NCBI RefSeq assembly: GCF_900230225.1
Contig: NZ_OCNH01000009.1
Span: 186,001-250,000, forward strand
Source: Spirosoma fluviale
GTDB lineage: Bacteria > Bacteroidota > Bacteroidia > Cytophagales > Spirosomataceae
DNA length: 64,000 nt
Direction of reading: 5' to 3'
Below, in pieces: positions 52,446-61,727 of this stretch. The position numbers and the translations under genes are program-made. Each line of letters begins with the position of its first letter. Positions within the stretch are counted from its first letter, which is position 1. Under the pieces are notes generated by a model. It ran no database searches. It had not been told where the DNA came from and was given only the letters and a program-made list of their open reading frames with translations.

Positions 52446-54286
52446 GAATCCCTTTCTGGTTTTTCCTGGCAGTTTGGCTGGGCGTGTATGCTAGTGCTCA
52501 GGCGCAGGTTGAGGCATTGACGGTGCCCGATCATCCGCGTTTGTTTGCCAATGCCGCCCGCTTTGTCTCGCTGAAAAACCAGAACGATTCGGTTTCCAGT
52601 CAACTAAAGGTCTACGTGCAGCGGACCGCTGAACAGTATCTGACCGCCGACACTATTGTCTATCCTACCAAAGGGTTCAAATTTGGGCCAATGCGGGAGG
52701 TGCAGGGACGTATTATTGCGCTGGCCATGAGTTACCGGCTCACGGGCGATCAGCGGTTTCTGACTCGTGCCCGGCAAGAACTGAAGCAACTCGCAGCCCT
52801 GCCCGACTGGGCTCCCAACCACTTTCTGGACGTTGGCGAGGGGGCGCTGGCCGCAGGCATCGGCCTCGACTGGCTCTATGCTGAGCTGCCTCCCGACGAG
52901 CGCGACCAACTGGCGCGGGCCATTGTTGAAAACGCTTTGTTGCCATCGCTGGAGGTTTCCGGGGGAAGCGGGAGTTGGGTAGATGGCGATTTCAACTGGA
53001 CACAAGTTTGTCATGGCGGTCTGACAGTAGGTGCGTTAGCTATTGCGGAACGGGAACCGGAACTAGCGAAGAAGATCATCAACCGGGCGATTAAAAACGT
53101 GCCTCATGCCGGAGCCGTCTACGCACCCGACGGAGCCTATCCCGAAGGCCCCAGCTACTGGTCGTATGGTACCACGTTTCATGTACTGCTGATCGAAGCC
53201 TTACGCTCGGCTTTGGGTACTAGTCATGGGCTTGAGACGTTTCCCGGCTTCCTGAAAACGGCCGATTACAACCTGCAAATGGTGGGGCCGAGCGGCTTTG
53301 ACTTCAACTATTCCGACTATCACCTCGAAACCCAGAACGAACCCATCATGCTGTGGTTCGCACGGGAAACCCGTCGGCCGGACCTCGCCCGGCAGGAGCT
53401 TGCCGATGTACATGCGTTGTATCGGGCGGCTGTCTCGAACACGAAAAGCAGCGTATATTCCAACCGCCATACGCCATTTGAACTGCTGTGGTGGAGTCCG
53501 GAATTAGCAGGAAAATCAACCAGCACATCGCCCCGGCACTGGACATCGCAGGGTGTTTTGCCGATGGCCGTGATGCGGTCGGCCTGGAATGATCCCCAAG
53601 CGACGTTTGTAGCTATCAAAGGCGGAACGCCCAACCACTCGCACGCACACATGGACGTGGGTAGTTTTGTACTCGAAGCCGACGGCGTTCGTTGGGCTAT
53701 CGACCTGGGCACCGAAAGCTACGACAAAATGCGGGCGGCTAAACTGGATTTGTGGAGTTATGCGCAAAGCAGCACCCGCTGGACCACCTTCCGGGTTGGT
53801 CCCGAAGGACACAATATCCTTCGTTTCGGCGGGGCGTATCAGAACATTTCCGGCAATGCACCAATTAGCCTGCTGCCCGCCAAAAACGGGAGTATGGGCA
53901 ATTCGGTCGACTTAACACCCGTCTACCGGAATCAGGTTGAACGCGTACAGCGAAACGTAACCCTCAATCCCGACCGCTCGGTAAGCATAGAGGATCAATG
54001 GACAACGGGTAGTCAACCCGTTGATGTGAGTTGGCAATGGCTGACCAAAGCCATCGTGACGCGCACACCAACGGGACTACTCCTGAGGCAGGATGGCCAA
54101 TTGCTCGGGGTGGTGATTGAACCAAAAGGAGCTATTGTCGAGATTCAGGATGTTTCCGGAGCGCTGGCTTTGCAGGATTCACCCAATCCGGGGGTAACCC
54201 GTATTGTGGTTAAACGGACAACCGCTGCCGGGAAGACAGATACGTTGCGGGTAAAGGCTATACCGGGTAGCGTAGCCGCGAAGTGA
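52433..54286 (+). CDS. Secreted heparinase II/III-type polysaccharide lyase
   Basis: A 617-residue protein with signal peptide (IPFWFFLAVWLGVYASAQAQ). An alpha/alpha toroid with repeated helices (REVQGRIIALAMSYRLTGDQRFLTRARQEL, DVGEGALAAGIGLDWLYAELP) is followed by a beta-sandwich. The conserved lyase segment is NHSHAHMDVGSFVLEADGVRWAIDLGTESY, typical of heparinase II-like enzymes that bind a metal and cleave by beta-elimination. FNWTQVCHGGLTVGALA contributes Asn and His candidates to the active site. The exact polysaccharide (alginate, glycosaminoglycan or other) is not decided by sequence. It overlaps the dehydrogenase gene by 13 bp and is 68 bp before the GH-A hydrolase. Confidence 0.9.
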   Translation: MRPLGIPFWFFLAVWLGVYASAQAQVEALTVPDHPRLFANAARFVSLKNQNDSVSSQLKVYVQRTAEQYLTADTIVYPTKGFKFGPMREVQGRIIALAMSYRLTGDQRFLTRARQELKQLAALPDWAPNHFLDVGEGALAAGIGLDWLYAELPPDERDQLARAIVENALLPSLEVSGGSGSWVDGDFNWTQVCHGGLTVGALAIAEREPELAKKIINRAIKNVPHAGAVYAPDGAYPEGPSYWSYGTTFHVLLIEALRSALGTSHGLETFPGFLKTADYNLQMVGPSGFDFNYSDYHLETQNEPIMLWFARETRRPDLARQELADVHALYRAAVSNTKSSVYSNRHTPFELLWWSPELAGKSTSTSPRHWTSQGVLPMAVMRSAWNDPQATFVAIKGGTPNHSHAHMDVGSFVLEADGVRWAIDLGTESYDKMRAAKLDLWSYAQSSTRWTTFRVGPEGHNILRFGGAYQNISGNAPISLLPAKNGSMGNSVDLTPVYRNQVERVQRNVTLNPDRSVSIEDQWTTGSQPVDVSWQWLTKAIVTRTPTGLLLRQDGQLLGVVIEPKGAIVEIQDVSGALALQDSPNPGVTRIVVKRTTAAGKTDTLRVKAIPGSVAAK

Positions 54287-54354
54287 CATAGAAAGATGCA
54301 ACAACCAGCAGGAGATTTATCGCTCATTTTAAGAACTTTGCTTAGCTAATCAAT

Positions 54355-55869
54355 ATGAAACGACTTGTAATAAGAGGGGCGTTAAGCCTGACAGTTTTTG
54401 GGCTGATCGTCCATGAAACCACCTTCGCTCAAAAGATCAACACCGGCCCTGACCGGAACAAGACATCGTTCAAAATCGACCTTCCTTATCTGGGCAGCGT
54501 AAAACCCCGCTCGACCAGCGAAATCGAATCGTCCAACTGGTTGCTTGGCTGCGAAACAATGGACCGGGACTTTACGGATTATGATCAATTTAAAGAATAC
54601 ATTGCTCCGCTGGGTATCAAACGCTTGCGGATGCAGGCGGGGTGGGACAAGACCGAGAAAATAAAAGGACAATACGACTGGGCATGGCTCGACCATATTA
54701 TCGACGATTCCCACAAACGCGGTCTTAAACCCTGGTTGCAAACCTCCTACGGGAATCATAACTACCCCAATGGGGGCGGGTCGAACCTCGGGGCTGGGGT
54801 ACCTACCTCGCCCGAGGCTCTCGCGGCCTGGGATCGCTGGGTGGAAGCCCTGGTGAAACGCTACAAAAACAAGGTGGTCGACTGGGAGATCTGGAACGAA
54901 CCCAACTTTGGCGATAATCTGGAAAATACGCCTGAAAAATCAGCAGCCATGAACATCCGTACCATCGACATCATCAAGCGTATTCAACCCGAAGCGAAGG
55001 TGTCGGGGCTGTCGCTGGGTCATATCGGGCTGGACTATGCCGATGCCTTTTTTAAGGTTCTGGCCGAGAAAAAGAAGATAAATCTGTTCGATAACTTTAC
55101 CTACCACGACTACACCTATAACCCCGATTCGCACTACCCAAAGGTGATGCAACTACGGGCCGTGCTGGACAAATACGCGCCGAACATTCCACTGCGGCAG
55201 GGCGAAAACGGAGCGCCATCTAGTCCGGGTTTCGGGCGTGGGGCGCTGGGCGATTACGACTGGTCGGAGCTGACGCAGGCTAAATGGTATACCCGCCGGA
55301 TGCTGGGTGACCTGGGTCATGATATTGAAACAAGCGTGTTTGGCATTATCGAAATGGCCTACACCAACGGACCCATTCACCGACTCAATTACAAAGGGCT
55401 GATCCAGTCTGATTCAACCAAAAAAGCGATTCGACCCAAAATCGCCTATTACGCTGTTCAGAACGTGACAGCTCTGTTCGATCACTCGTTGCAACGCGTC
55501 AAAAATCTGGAGGTGTCTTACAACAAAGCTCACATTCCGACCGACAAAAGCCACCTGGTTTATACCCGCAGCACCGACCGGAGTCTGGCCGTTTACGCCT
55601 ACCAGCACAAAGACAGTAAAAAACAGCTGTACACCATCTGGTCGGACGATTTCATCCCAGTGGAGTCGAATGCAACACGTAAGCTGACCTTCACCTTTGC
55701 CAACGGCAATATCGATCAGCCGGTATATGTGGACATCATCACTGGGGGGGTGTATGACATTCCGGCCAGCCAGTGGAAAAAAACGGGGACCGTGCTTACG
55801 TTTACCGACATTCCTGTATACGATGCGCCCATTCTAATTGCCGATAAGAGTCTGGTAAACATGAAATAA
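54355..55869 (+). CDS. Secreted clan GH-A glycoside hydrolase, paralogue of the one at 44007
   Basis: A 504-residue protein with signal peptide (GALSLTVFGLIVHETTFAQ). The TIM barrel contains KRLRMQAGWDKTEKIKGQYDWAWLDHII. The acid/base motif is WEIWNEPNFGDN with Glu182; the nucleophile candidate is Glu284 in LRQGENGAPSS. A C-terminal beta domain ends PVYDAPILIADKSLVN. It shares the motif order and most conserved blocks with the hydrolase at 44007, with extra residues around 205-225 and 395-410. Both probably act on related oligosaccharides released by the lyases. The GH family cannot be fixed by eye (GH39 is closest in feel). A strong hairpin follows 78 bp after the stop. Confidence 0.87.
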   Translation: MKRLVIRGALSLTVFGLIVHETTFAQKINTGPDRNKTSFKIDLPYLGSVKPRSTSEIESSNWLLGCETMDRDFTDYDQFKEYIAPLGIKRLRMQAGWDKTEKIKGQYDWAWLDHIIDDSHKRGLKPWLQTSYGNHNYPNGGGSNLGAGVPTSPEALAAWDRWVEALVKRYKNKVVDWEIWNEPNFGDNLENTPEKSAAMNIRTIDIIKRIQPEAKVSGLSLGHIGLDYADAFFKVLAEKKKINLFDNFTYHDYTYNPDSHYPKVMQLRAVLDKYAPNIPLRQGENGAPSSPGFGRGALGDYDWSELTQAKWYTRRMLGDLGHDIETSVFGIIEMAYTNGPIHRLNYKGLIQSDSTKKAIRPKIAYYAVQNVTALFDHSLQRVKNLEVSYNKAHIPTDKSHLVYTRSTDRSLAVYAYQHKDSKKQLYTIWSDDFIPVESNATRKLTFTFANGNIDQPVYVDIITGGVYDIPASQWKKTGTVLTFTDIPVYDAPILIADKSLVNMK

Positions 55870-55947
55870 GTTAGCGTAAATTCGGGAGTGAACTGTCTGT
55901 GAATACGCTATGGTACACACATAGCTCCGAATTTGTGTTAACTTTTT

Positions 55948-55997
55948 GATTTACAGGTGATTATTGACCTTATTTGGTCAATAATCACCTGTAAATC
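55948..55997. terminator. Perfect 22-bp hairpin after the GH-A hydrolase
   Basis: The arms 55948-55969 and 55976-55997 are exact inverses, with the 6-nt loop TTATTT. The stem begins GATTTACAGG and closes with GACC next to the loop. It has no clear T-run after it, but its length and position suit transcription termination or transcript protection. Confidence 0.65.
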
Positions 55998-57747
55998 AGC
56001 ATATCTATCTGATTTAAATGAATGGTTACACTACTACAGTTAGTTTAAGTCTTGAGTATTACTATTATTTCCGTATAATAACAATTCATAATTATAAATA
56101 TTATATATAACTATTTGCAGTACATTTCACTTGATAATTAACTAAGTATACTTGCATTTAATCTATGAAAGTCCATGACGTGTGTAATTGGCAAAAAATT
56201 CGTCGAAAAGGTCTTACACGCTACACAGGTTAATACGGCTTAGTAATAGGCTTTATTTTCCCTAAATAACATCGTCTGTAAAACGCTGTATCCTTCCAGT
56301 AAACCTGTTAATTAGTTGTTCAACATGCCTTCTTGGCGGGTTTCTTATCGCAATACTCTTCTGATTAACAAATTAATATCTGTACATACAGTGGTTTAAT
56401 AAGTATTTACAGTAACGATAACTGTTTGATAACCAAATAATAACCAATACCCCTTAATTGCATATTATCCATTTGTAACAGGCCGGTTATAAGTATATGT
56501 ACTCAATATATAAACTAACTACTAGTGAGTTAGAAGATAAGGCAGATTATAGCGGTCAATATATATAATACGACCAAGAGTTAATAAAAGAAGGGGAATA
56601 CTGTAATTTATCTGTAGTAGTAAACCTATTTGTGTTTATGTAAATGAGTTCTTTAGATAGATATATTATTTATAATTTGTTGTATTCGAAAATTAGCAAT
56701 ATGTTTAGTACGAGAACTACAAGTTGATTGTCTGGATTATGTTTCTGCGTGATTGTTAGGCATAAATAGGTGCACAGACAGATACTGATGCTTGTGTATT
56801 AAGGTAACCCATTCAATCAGATTCTTACACCTGATTAACGTGTGGAGCGGTCTAATGCAATGAATGAACTTAGTAAGCGCGTTAATCAGAATAATAAGCT
56901 TTGAATCGAATGGCTAGTGCGGGAGAATTTTCAGAAATGCCTGGAATCAAGTATTTCGGTTTTTTTGATCAGGGTAGTTTTACTTAGTTTTCCAGACTGA
57001 GTACTAGAGTGAAATCGAAAAGACAAAAAAGCTGTAAAGCTCTGATAGGCAATTACTTAGTTATTTTAATTTTGTGTTTTTTGGCTTCAGTGATGGGCAG
57101 GCTTTAAGCGAGAGTAGTTACCCTTAATGGTAAATAAGCAGGTTTGGATAAGGTTATTGTTTTCATAACATGAAAGCTATCCTCTAAATAATTTTTAAGT
57201 TACTTTCGTATAAATTTGTTTCAATATTGGGTGTTTTAGGTAAATTTGTCTCAGTAGAGGTTACAATTTGCTGTGGCTAAGTCCGCCGTGTAGGACTTTA
57301 AGATCAGCTAAAGTTTAAAATTTTTAGTAGGACGAAGAGTCTTTGATGTCCATAAAGATATCAACACAGCGTCCAATTAAGTTTTGAACACTCTGTTTGA
57401 ATCGCAGAGTTATTCTACGAACTAAACGTAGATATTTTGGGTAACGGGTTTGTGTTACTTATTTACTTATGTAAATATTTCTATTGAATAAGTAAGTGAG
57501 CAAAGGTATTGTATACAACACAGCTCTGTACGAATTTTTCATTTAAGGGACTATTTAACCGGGCTAAGACTCACTAAAAGGTACCTTAATTTCCACTGAA
57601 TCATTTGCGTCTCTGGTTAGAGAACTAAAAGATTTTAGCTGTCAATTATCCAGCATTAACGAATGAAACTGATCATAAAAAGAAATTTATAATCATGTCT
57701 AAAGCCGATGAATGCTATTCCTCATAGAATTAAGTCTATTGACGAAA

Positions 57748-57779
57748 TTTGCAGGCAACATTATGCATGCATAATGTTC
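57748..57779 (+). promoter_or_regulatory. Candidate promoter of the two-GTPase operon
   Basis: TTTG at 57748-57751, a 20-bp spacer, and TAATGTTC at 57772-57779, which is a close match to TAnnTTTG. The first GTPase gene starts 41 bp downstream. The spacer and -7 box are covered by a perfect palindrome (57757-57778). Confidence 0.45.
57757..57778. promoter_or_regulatory. 22-bp perfect palindrome overlapping the GTPase promoter (operator candidate)
   Basis: The half-site AACATTATGCA is followed at once by its exact inverse. It has no loop, so it is a dimer binding site rather than an RNA hairpin. Its position across the spacer and -7 box suggests repression. No regulator gene lies nearby, so a distant regulator or one of the operon products would be needed. 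Confidence 0.6.
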
Positions 57780-57820
57780 AATATTAACGTGACTTGTGCA
57801 ATTACTAACCCATACAGACG

Positions 57821-60037
57821 ATGTTAAATTCTTTTACCCGAGAACAACAAACCAGTACTATCATTGCTAAAAGGCAAACATTAGCCTATAAATTAAACAC
57901 CATCAGACAACAGCTTCTGTCCTTAAAGTCTGCAATAGAATTAATGGACCAGCAGCGTGAAGAAATTTTAAATTCAATAGATAACGAGACGATCAGAATT
58001 CGCTTAACAAGCATCGAACTGGGTAGTCTTAAGAAAACAATATCAGCACAGGTTGAAACTGTAAGCAGATACTATTCTCGTTTTGTTCGAAAAACCTTAA
58101 ATATTGGTGTTATTGGCTTAGCTAGACAGGGTAAAAGCCAGCTTTTGCGTAGCCTGACGGGTCTGTCAGATGATGCGATTCCTGCGAGTCCTTACGGACA
58201 TTGTACCGGAGCCCGAAGTACAATAATTCATAACCCTTCCGTTGAAGCACATGGAGAGATATTTTTTTACACTCAACAAGAATTCGTGCGGGATGTGTTA
58301 GCTCCCTATTATAAAGATTTGTTCGGTTTACCCACCGACAACTTAACAATGGAGTGGTTTGAGGCTAATCCACTACCTGCTCTTTCTGCTGAAAAACAGC
58401 AAAGCTTGAATCTGAAAGTTAAATACGAGCGGCTGGAGTTATACAAAAATCGATTGCCCGATTATAAGAATCTGTTGTCTCAGCCATCTCCTCATTACGT
58501 ACCCATCGGGAAAATACGCGAATATGTAGCTCAGGATAACTCGTTTGGTCAACAGGTATTCTGTAATTATTTAGCCGTTCGCGAAGCGCGTATTATCTGT
58601 AGCTTTCCGCACAAACATATAGGCCAGATTGCTTTGGTTGATATGCCCGGTCTTGGCGATACAGGACAAGTAGGTGAGGGCTGGCTAACCAGTACAATCA
58701 GTAACGACGTTGATATTATTCTCTTCGTAAAAAAGCCATCAGGGCTGGGTGATGTCTGGAAGCCCCAGGAGATCGAGTTATATGATAAAGTACGCAGTAC
58801 ATTACCTGAATTGCCATTAGAATTGTGGACTTTTTTAGTAATGAATCATGTGCGTTCGTCGTCTCCGAACGAGGATAATCTGAGAAACTGTGAGCGATTG
58901 CTTGCAGAGAAATCAGATCAGATGAAGTTCGTCGGATCGATAATTGCCGACTGTTCAGATGCTGATCAGGTTAATGATGTAATCCTGCAAAAGATACTGG
59001 ATCATTTAACAAGGAATATTGAAAAAATTGACCATGCTTACCTGAGTTCTTTACAGGATCGTCTGAGTATTTTACAGGAGCAGGTTGATACCGAACTAGC
59101 CAAAGCCAAGGATCTTCTTCTTTTAGCAACGGAGTCGACCCCACCTAACTTTACGGTCTTCAATCGACTTTTTAGAGATGTGAGCAGACGTCTTTACACC
59201 GGGTTTGAGGAACAGATTAAAAAGCTACGTGATCAGCGGGAGAAATCTAACGAAACGTTCTATGAATATGTCATCAATGCGCAGGAAAGGTCATATTTAG
59301 ACTCCGGAGTACCCAGTATCGAGCAAATCGAAGACACCCGAAATCTGCTTGGCGGGTACAAATCTGCCAGTGAATACTACCTGAATCACATCAGAACTTA
59401 TTTGGCATTGCATTTTGAAAGCCTGGAGGATGGCCTGAACAAGTCCGTCGAAGATATTAAATTACAACTGATTGATGTACTGAGAAGTGAGACCCAGGGG
59501 CGTTTACGTCACATTAGTTCAAACACAGATACGGAATTTTTAAAAGATTTAGCCATCTTATTAAATAATCAGTATCCTATATTACATTCTGCTTTCCGCA
59601 TCCTGGCCAATTTCCAGCTTTCATACCAGGGCTTTTTGTATTATCGGCTCCGGAATCATCTGGATTGTCTTACCCCCGACTCCGGAAATGCTGAGCTTGG
59701 CCCTAAACCTTCGGCAGTAGAAGTTCAGGATATTCTGGTAGCCATGCAAAAAATGGCGTTAGAAAGTCTTAAAGGTGAATTGGAACATTGGCCCGTTGAA
59801 ATTAACCAGGCAATTTTTGCTATAGGCGAGCAGTTTGTCGACAAAGTTTTACGCTCCGAAAATGCATTAGAAGAGTGGCAATCTTTCTACATGGAAAACA
59901 GAGCACAAATCTGGCCAGAACACTTCCAGCAATTAACAATTAGCAATAGATTACATCGGCAGTGGTTAGAAGTTACAGAACGAGTAATCAGTATTAACAG
60001 AGCCATCCTGTTAGTAGAATCCGAAATTGATAATTAA
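57821..60037 (+). CDS. Dynamin-like large GTPase of unknown function
   Basis: The 738-residue protein opens with a coiled coil (about 20-85, LNTIRQQLLSLKSAIELMDQQREEIL). A GTPase domain follows: P-loop GLARQGKS at 99-106, G3 motif DMPG at 274-277 (ALVDMPGLGDTG), and a degenerate G4 position with NHVR at 342-345 instead of NKxD. From about 400 to the end it is helical with further coiled coils, like the stalk of bacterial dynamins. No membrane helix is visible. Dynamin-like proteins remodel membranes or act in phage defence; the role here is not known. A second GTPase gene starts 3 bp downstream. Codon use is AT-rich, unlike the neighbouring sugar genes, which suggests transfer. Confidence 0.85.
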   Translation: MLNSFTREQQTSTIIAKRQTLAYKLNTIRQQLLSLKSAIELMDQQREEILNSIDNETIRIRLTSIELGSLKKTISAQVETVSRYYSRFVRKTLNIGVIGLARQGKSQLLRSLTGLSDDAIPASPYGHCTGARSTIIHNPSVEAHGEIFFYTQQEFVRDVLAPYYKDLFGLPTDNLTMEWFEANPLPALSAEKQQSLNLKVKYERLELYKNRLPDYKNLLSQPSPHYVPIGKIREYVAQDNSFGQQVFCNYLAVREARIICSFPHKHIGQIALVDMPGLGDTGQVGEGWLTSTISNDVDIILFVKKPSGLGDVWKPQEIELYDKVRSTLPELPLELWTFLVMNHVRSSSPNEDNLRNCERLLAEKSDQMKFVGSIIADCSDADQVNDVILQKILDHLTRNIEKIDHAYLSSLQDRLSILQEQVDTELAKAKDLLLLATESTPPNFTVFNRLFRDVSRRLYTGFEEQIKKLRDQREKSNETFYEYVINAQERSYLDSGVPSIEQIEDTRNLLGGYKSASEYYLNHIRTYLALHFESLEDGLNKSVEDIKLQLIDVLRSETQGRLRHISSNTDTEFLKDLAILLNNQYPILHSAFRILANFQLSYQGFLYYRLRNHLDCLTPDSGNAELGPKPSAVEVQDILVAMQKMALESLKGELEHWPVEINQAIFAIGEQFVDKVLRSENALEEWQSFYMENRAQIWPEHFQQLTISNRLHRQWLEVTERVISINRAILLVESEIDN

Positions 60038-60040
60038 GAT

Positions 60041-61060
60041 ATGCTCAAAGAATTTAACATAACAGTGCTTGGTCAGGCACGTGTCGGTAAGACTAGTCTA
60101 CTTTCCTCTATCTACTACCAATTCGATGAAGTCATTAGTACTGATATTGACCTTGAAATAAGGGCAGTTAATGAGGAGGATTCTCTGCTGGGAAAGCCGG
60201 TTAGAGATATGCAAAAGGCATTTGATACGAGTACAAAGATGCCACTCAACAATGCGGATGTGGTGCCGGCTACACGATTAGGTCGTAAAAATGGAGTAAC
60301 AGATATAAAGTATAAATTTACGCTCGGACAAAAGAATAAAAAGCCTAAAATTCAACTAGTGTTTCGAGATTATCCGGGTGAACAATTACTGGAAAATCAA
60401 CACGAGGTTGTTAAGCGTATCCGTGAATGTGATGTGACAATGATTGCAGTGGATACCCTGGCGTTGATGATGGAAGACAGTAAATTTGATCCACTTCTGC
60501 TACAAAAAAATCAGGGTTTAACGGACAAAAATGGTAATGGTTCCGTTGGTGTACTTCGTATTTTTCAGGAAGCCTATAAAGACTTAAAGAGTGATAAACT
60601 TATACTTTTAGTGCCAACAAAATGTGAAAAGTGGACTAGTGATGAAGCATCAACTACTTTATTACTGGATCGTCTGAAACTAAAATACGATCCCCTGCTT
60701 CGATTCTTGAATAGCGACGGTCCGAGAGACAGAGTTGCTATCGTAGTAACACCTGTGGAAACACTTGGTAACATTGTTTACGCTTATATGAGTAGCAAGG
60801 AGACCTACTCGCCAAATTTTTTAAAGAAAAGTGTTTTCTCAAAATACGCTCCAAAATATTGTGACCAACCTTTACGCTATATATTACGATTTACACTAAA
60901 ACGATTCCTGGAAAATCAGGGGTTTTGGTTTGATCTTTTGCGCAGGGATAAACCTTTTCTAAATGCCATAAATGAATTTACAAAAGGATGTAAGACAGAG
61001 TCTGGTCTGGAGGAAAATGCAAATGGATTTGCTGTACTTCAGGGTGGACAACTCTTATAA
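60041..61060 (+). CDS. Small TRAFAC-type GTPase, partner of the dynamin-like protein
   Basis: A 339-residue cytosolic protein. P-loop GQARVGKT at 11-18; G3 motif DYPGE with Asp110 and Gly113; G4 motif TKCE at 193-196, a variant of (N/T)KxD. The segment between strands 2 and 3 (VTDIKYKFTLGQKNKKPKIQLVFRDYPG) is the usual switch hairpin. After the GTPase fold, a helical C-terminus (PLRYILRFTLKRFLENQGFWFDLLRR) may bind a partner. It resembles the double-GTPase class described in bacterial conflict systems, but I cannot confirm membership. Translation is probably coupled to the upstream gene, 3 bp away. No toxin, receptor or nuclease gene is adjacent. Confidence 0.83.
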   Translation: MLKEFNITVLGQARVGKTSLLSSIYYQFDEVISTDIDLEIRAVNEEDSLLGKPVRDMQKAFDTSTKMPLNNADVVPATRLGRKNGVTDIKYKFTLGQKNKKPKIQLVFRDYPGEQLLENQHEVVKRIRECDVTMIAVDTLALMMEDSKFDPLLLQKNQGLTDKNGNGSVGVLRIFQEAYKDLKSDKLILLVPTKCEKWTSDEASTTLLLDRLKLKYDPLLRFLNSDGPRDRVAIVVTPVETLGNIVYAYMSSKETYSPNFLKKSVFSKYAPKYCDQPLRYILRFTLKRFLENQGFWFDLLRRDKPFLNAINEFTKGCKTESGLEENANGFAVLQGGQLL

Positions 61061-61524
61061 GCTGGACTTTAGAACTGGTATTGTCAACTTAATTTAAGCT
61101 AGTTACCCAGCAACATTAAACGTTTCTTTTCGGGCTATGTGTTGAGTTAATTTGCCTTGTGGCCCGATAAACTGATGAGGTTTACTATGCATAACCAGGT
61201 GCGACCACCCATTAAGCTAATTTGGGTGGCCTCGTAGCCAAATGTAGTATTCTACACAAATGCTACACCTGACCGTATCCTCTATACAAAGTAAAAAAGA
61301 CTCGTATAAATTATGTATAGTCAACTACCTGCTGGTATTAATTGATTGAAAGTACACATTTATTAATAGCTAACAGGGAACTAATAACGCAAAATACTAA
61401 AATAACGGTAGTATACTATTTCGGTATATACGTATAAATAAAGGGCTAGCATACTCCTTAAACTTAGTTGTTCAATCTATATAATATACTATATTTACAT
61501 CTTCGTACGTAGTTTTTAGCAGAC
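61061..61524. other. AT-rich gap after the GTPase operon
   Basis: No gene is seen. It holds a small hairpin, CCACCCA/TGGGTGG at 61205-61229, and near its end a promoter candidate for the small ORF at 61525. Confidence 0.6.
61468..61497 (+). promoter_or_regulatory. Candidate promoter of a small ORF
   Basis: TTG at 61468-61470, 19-bp spacer, TATATTTA at 61490-61497 (one mismatch from TAnnTTTG). The small ORF starts 27 bp downstream. The whole stretch is AT-rich, so a chance match is possible. Confidence 0.3.
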
Positions 61525-61698
61525 ATGTCTTCATTACCAAAGAAAGTATACGCTCCCCGTGAGCGTGTTGCTACTTCAACGTCACTATACCCCTTGATCA
61601 CTTACTATGTACAACAAATAGGAATTTGTTATTCAACAGATTTGTTGGTACAGCAGGCGGTAAGTAAGTTGGTAAAGACAATGAGTAATGGTGTATAG
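61525..61698 (+). CDS. Small protein of unknown function (57 residues)
   Basis: The frame runs from ATG at 61525 to TAG at 61696-61698. It starts MSSLPKKVYAPRERVATS, continues through a mixed hydrophobic stretch (LYPLITYYVQQIGICYSTDLLVQQAV) and ends SKLVKTMSNGV. The composition is protein-like, with a basic start and a possible helix pair, and a promoter candidate lies just upstream. I do not recognise a family. It could be a small DNA-binding or regulatory protein of the island, or a chance frame. No ribosome binding site is obvious. Confidence 0.4.
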   Translation: MSSLPKKVYAPRERVATSTSLYPLITYYVQQIGICYSTDLLVQQAVSKLVKTMSNGV

Positions 61699-61727
61699 TC
61701 GGTATCCAATCTCCAGGCCAACCTTGT

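Larger units (their letters stand above)
55870..57820. other. AT-rich region of about 1.95 kb without a convincing gene
   Basis: No open frame in this stretch has protein-like composition. It starts with a strong hairpin (55948-55997) that closes the preceding operon and ends with a promoter and a 22-bp palindrome. In between the sequence is rich in A/T tracts and short stop-filled frames. One 32-codon frame (57009-57107, GTG start) has a charged start and a hydrophobic helix but is too weak to call. I see no tRNA, rRNA, IS end or tandem repeat array. An untranslated RNA is possible but cannot be shown from sequence. Confidence 0.7.

Noticed and set aside
57009..57107. 32-residue frame with GTG start, basic N-terminus and hydrophobic helix in the AT-rich region
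   Set aside because: No ribosome binding site or promoter is visible, and short hydrophobic frames are expected by chance in AT-rich DNA.
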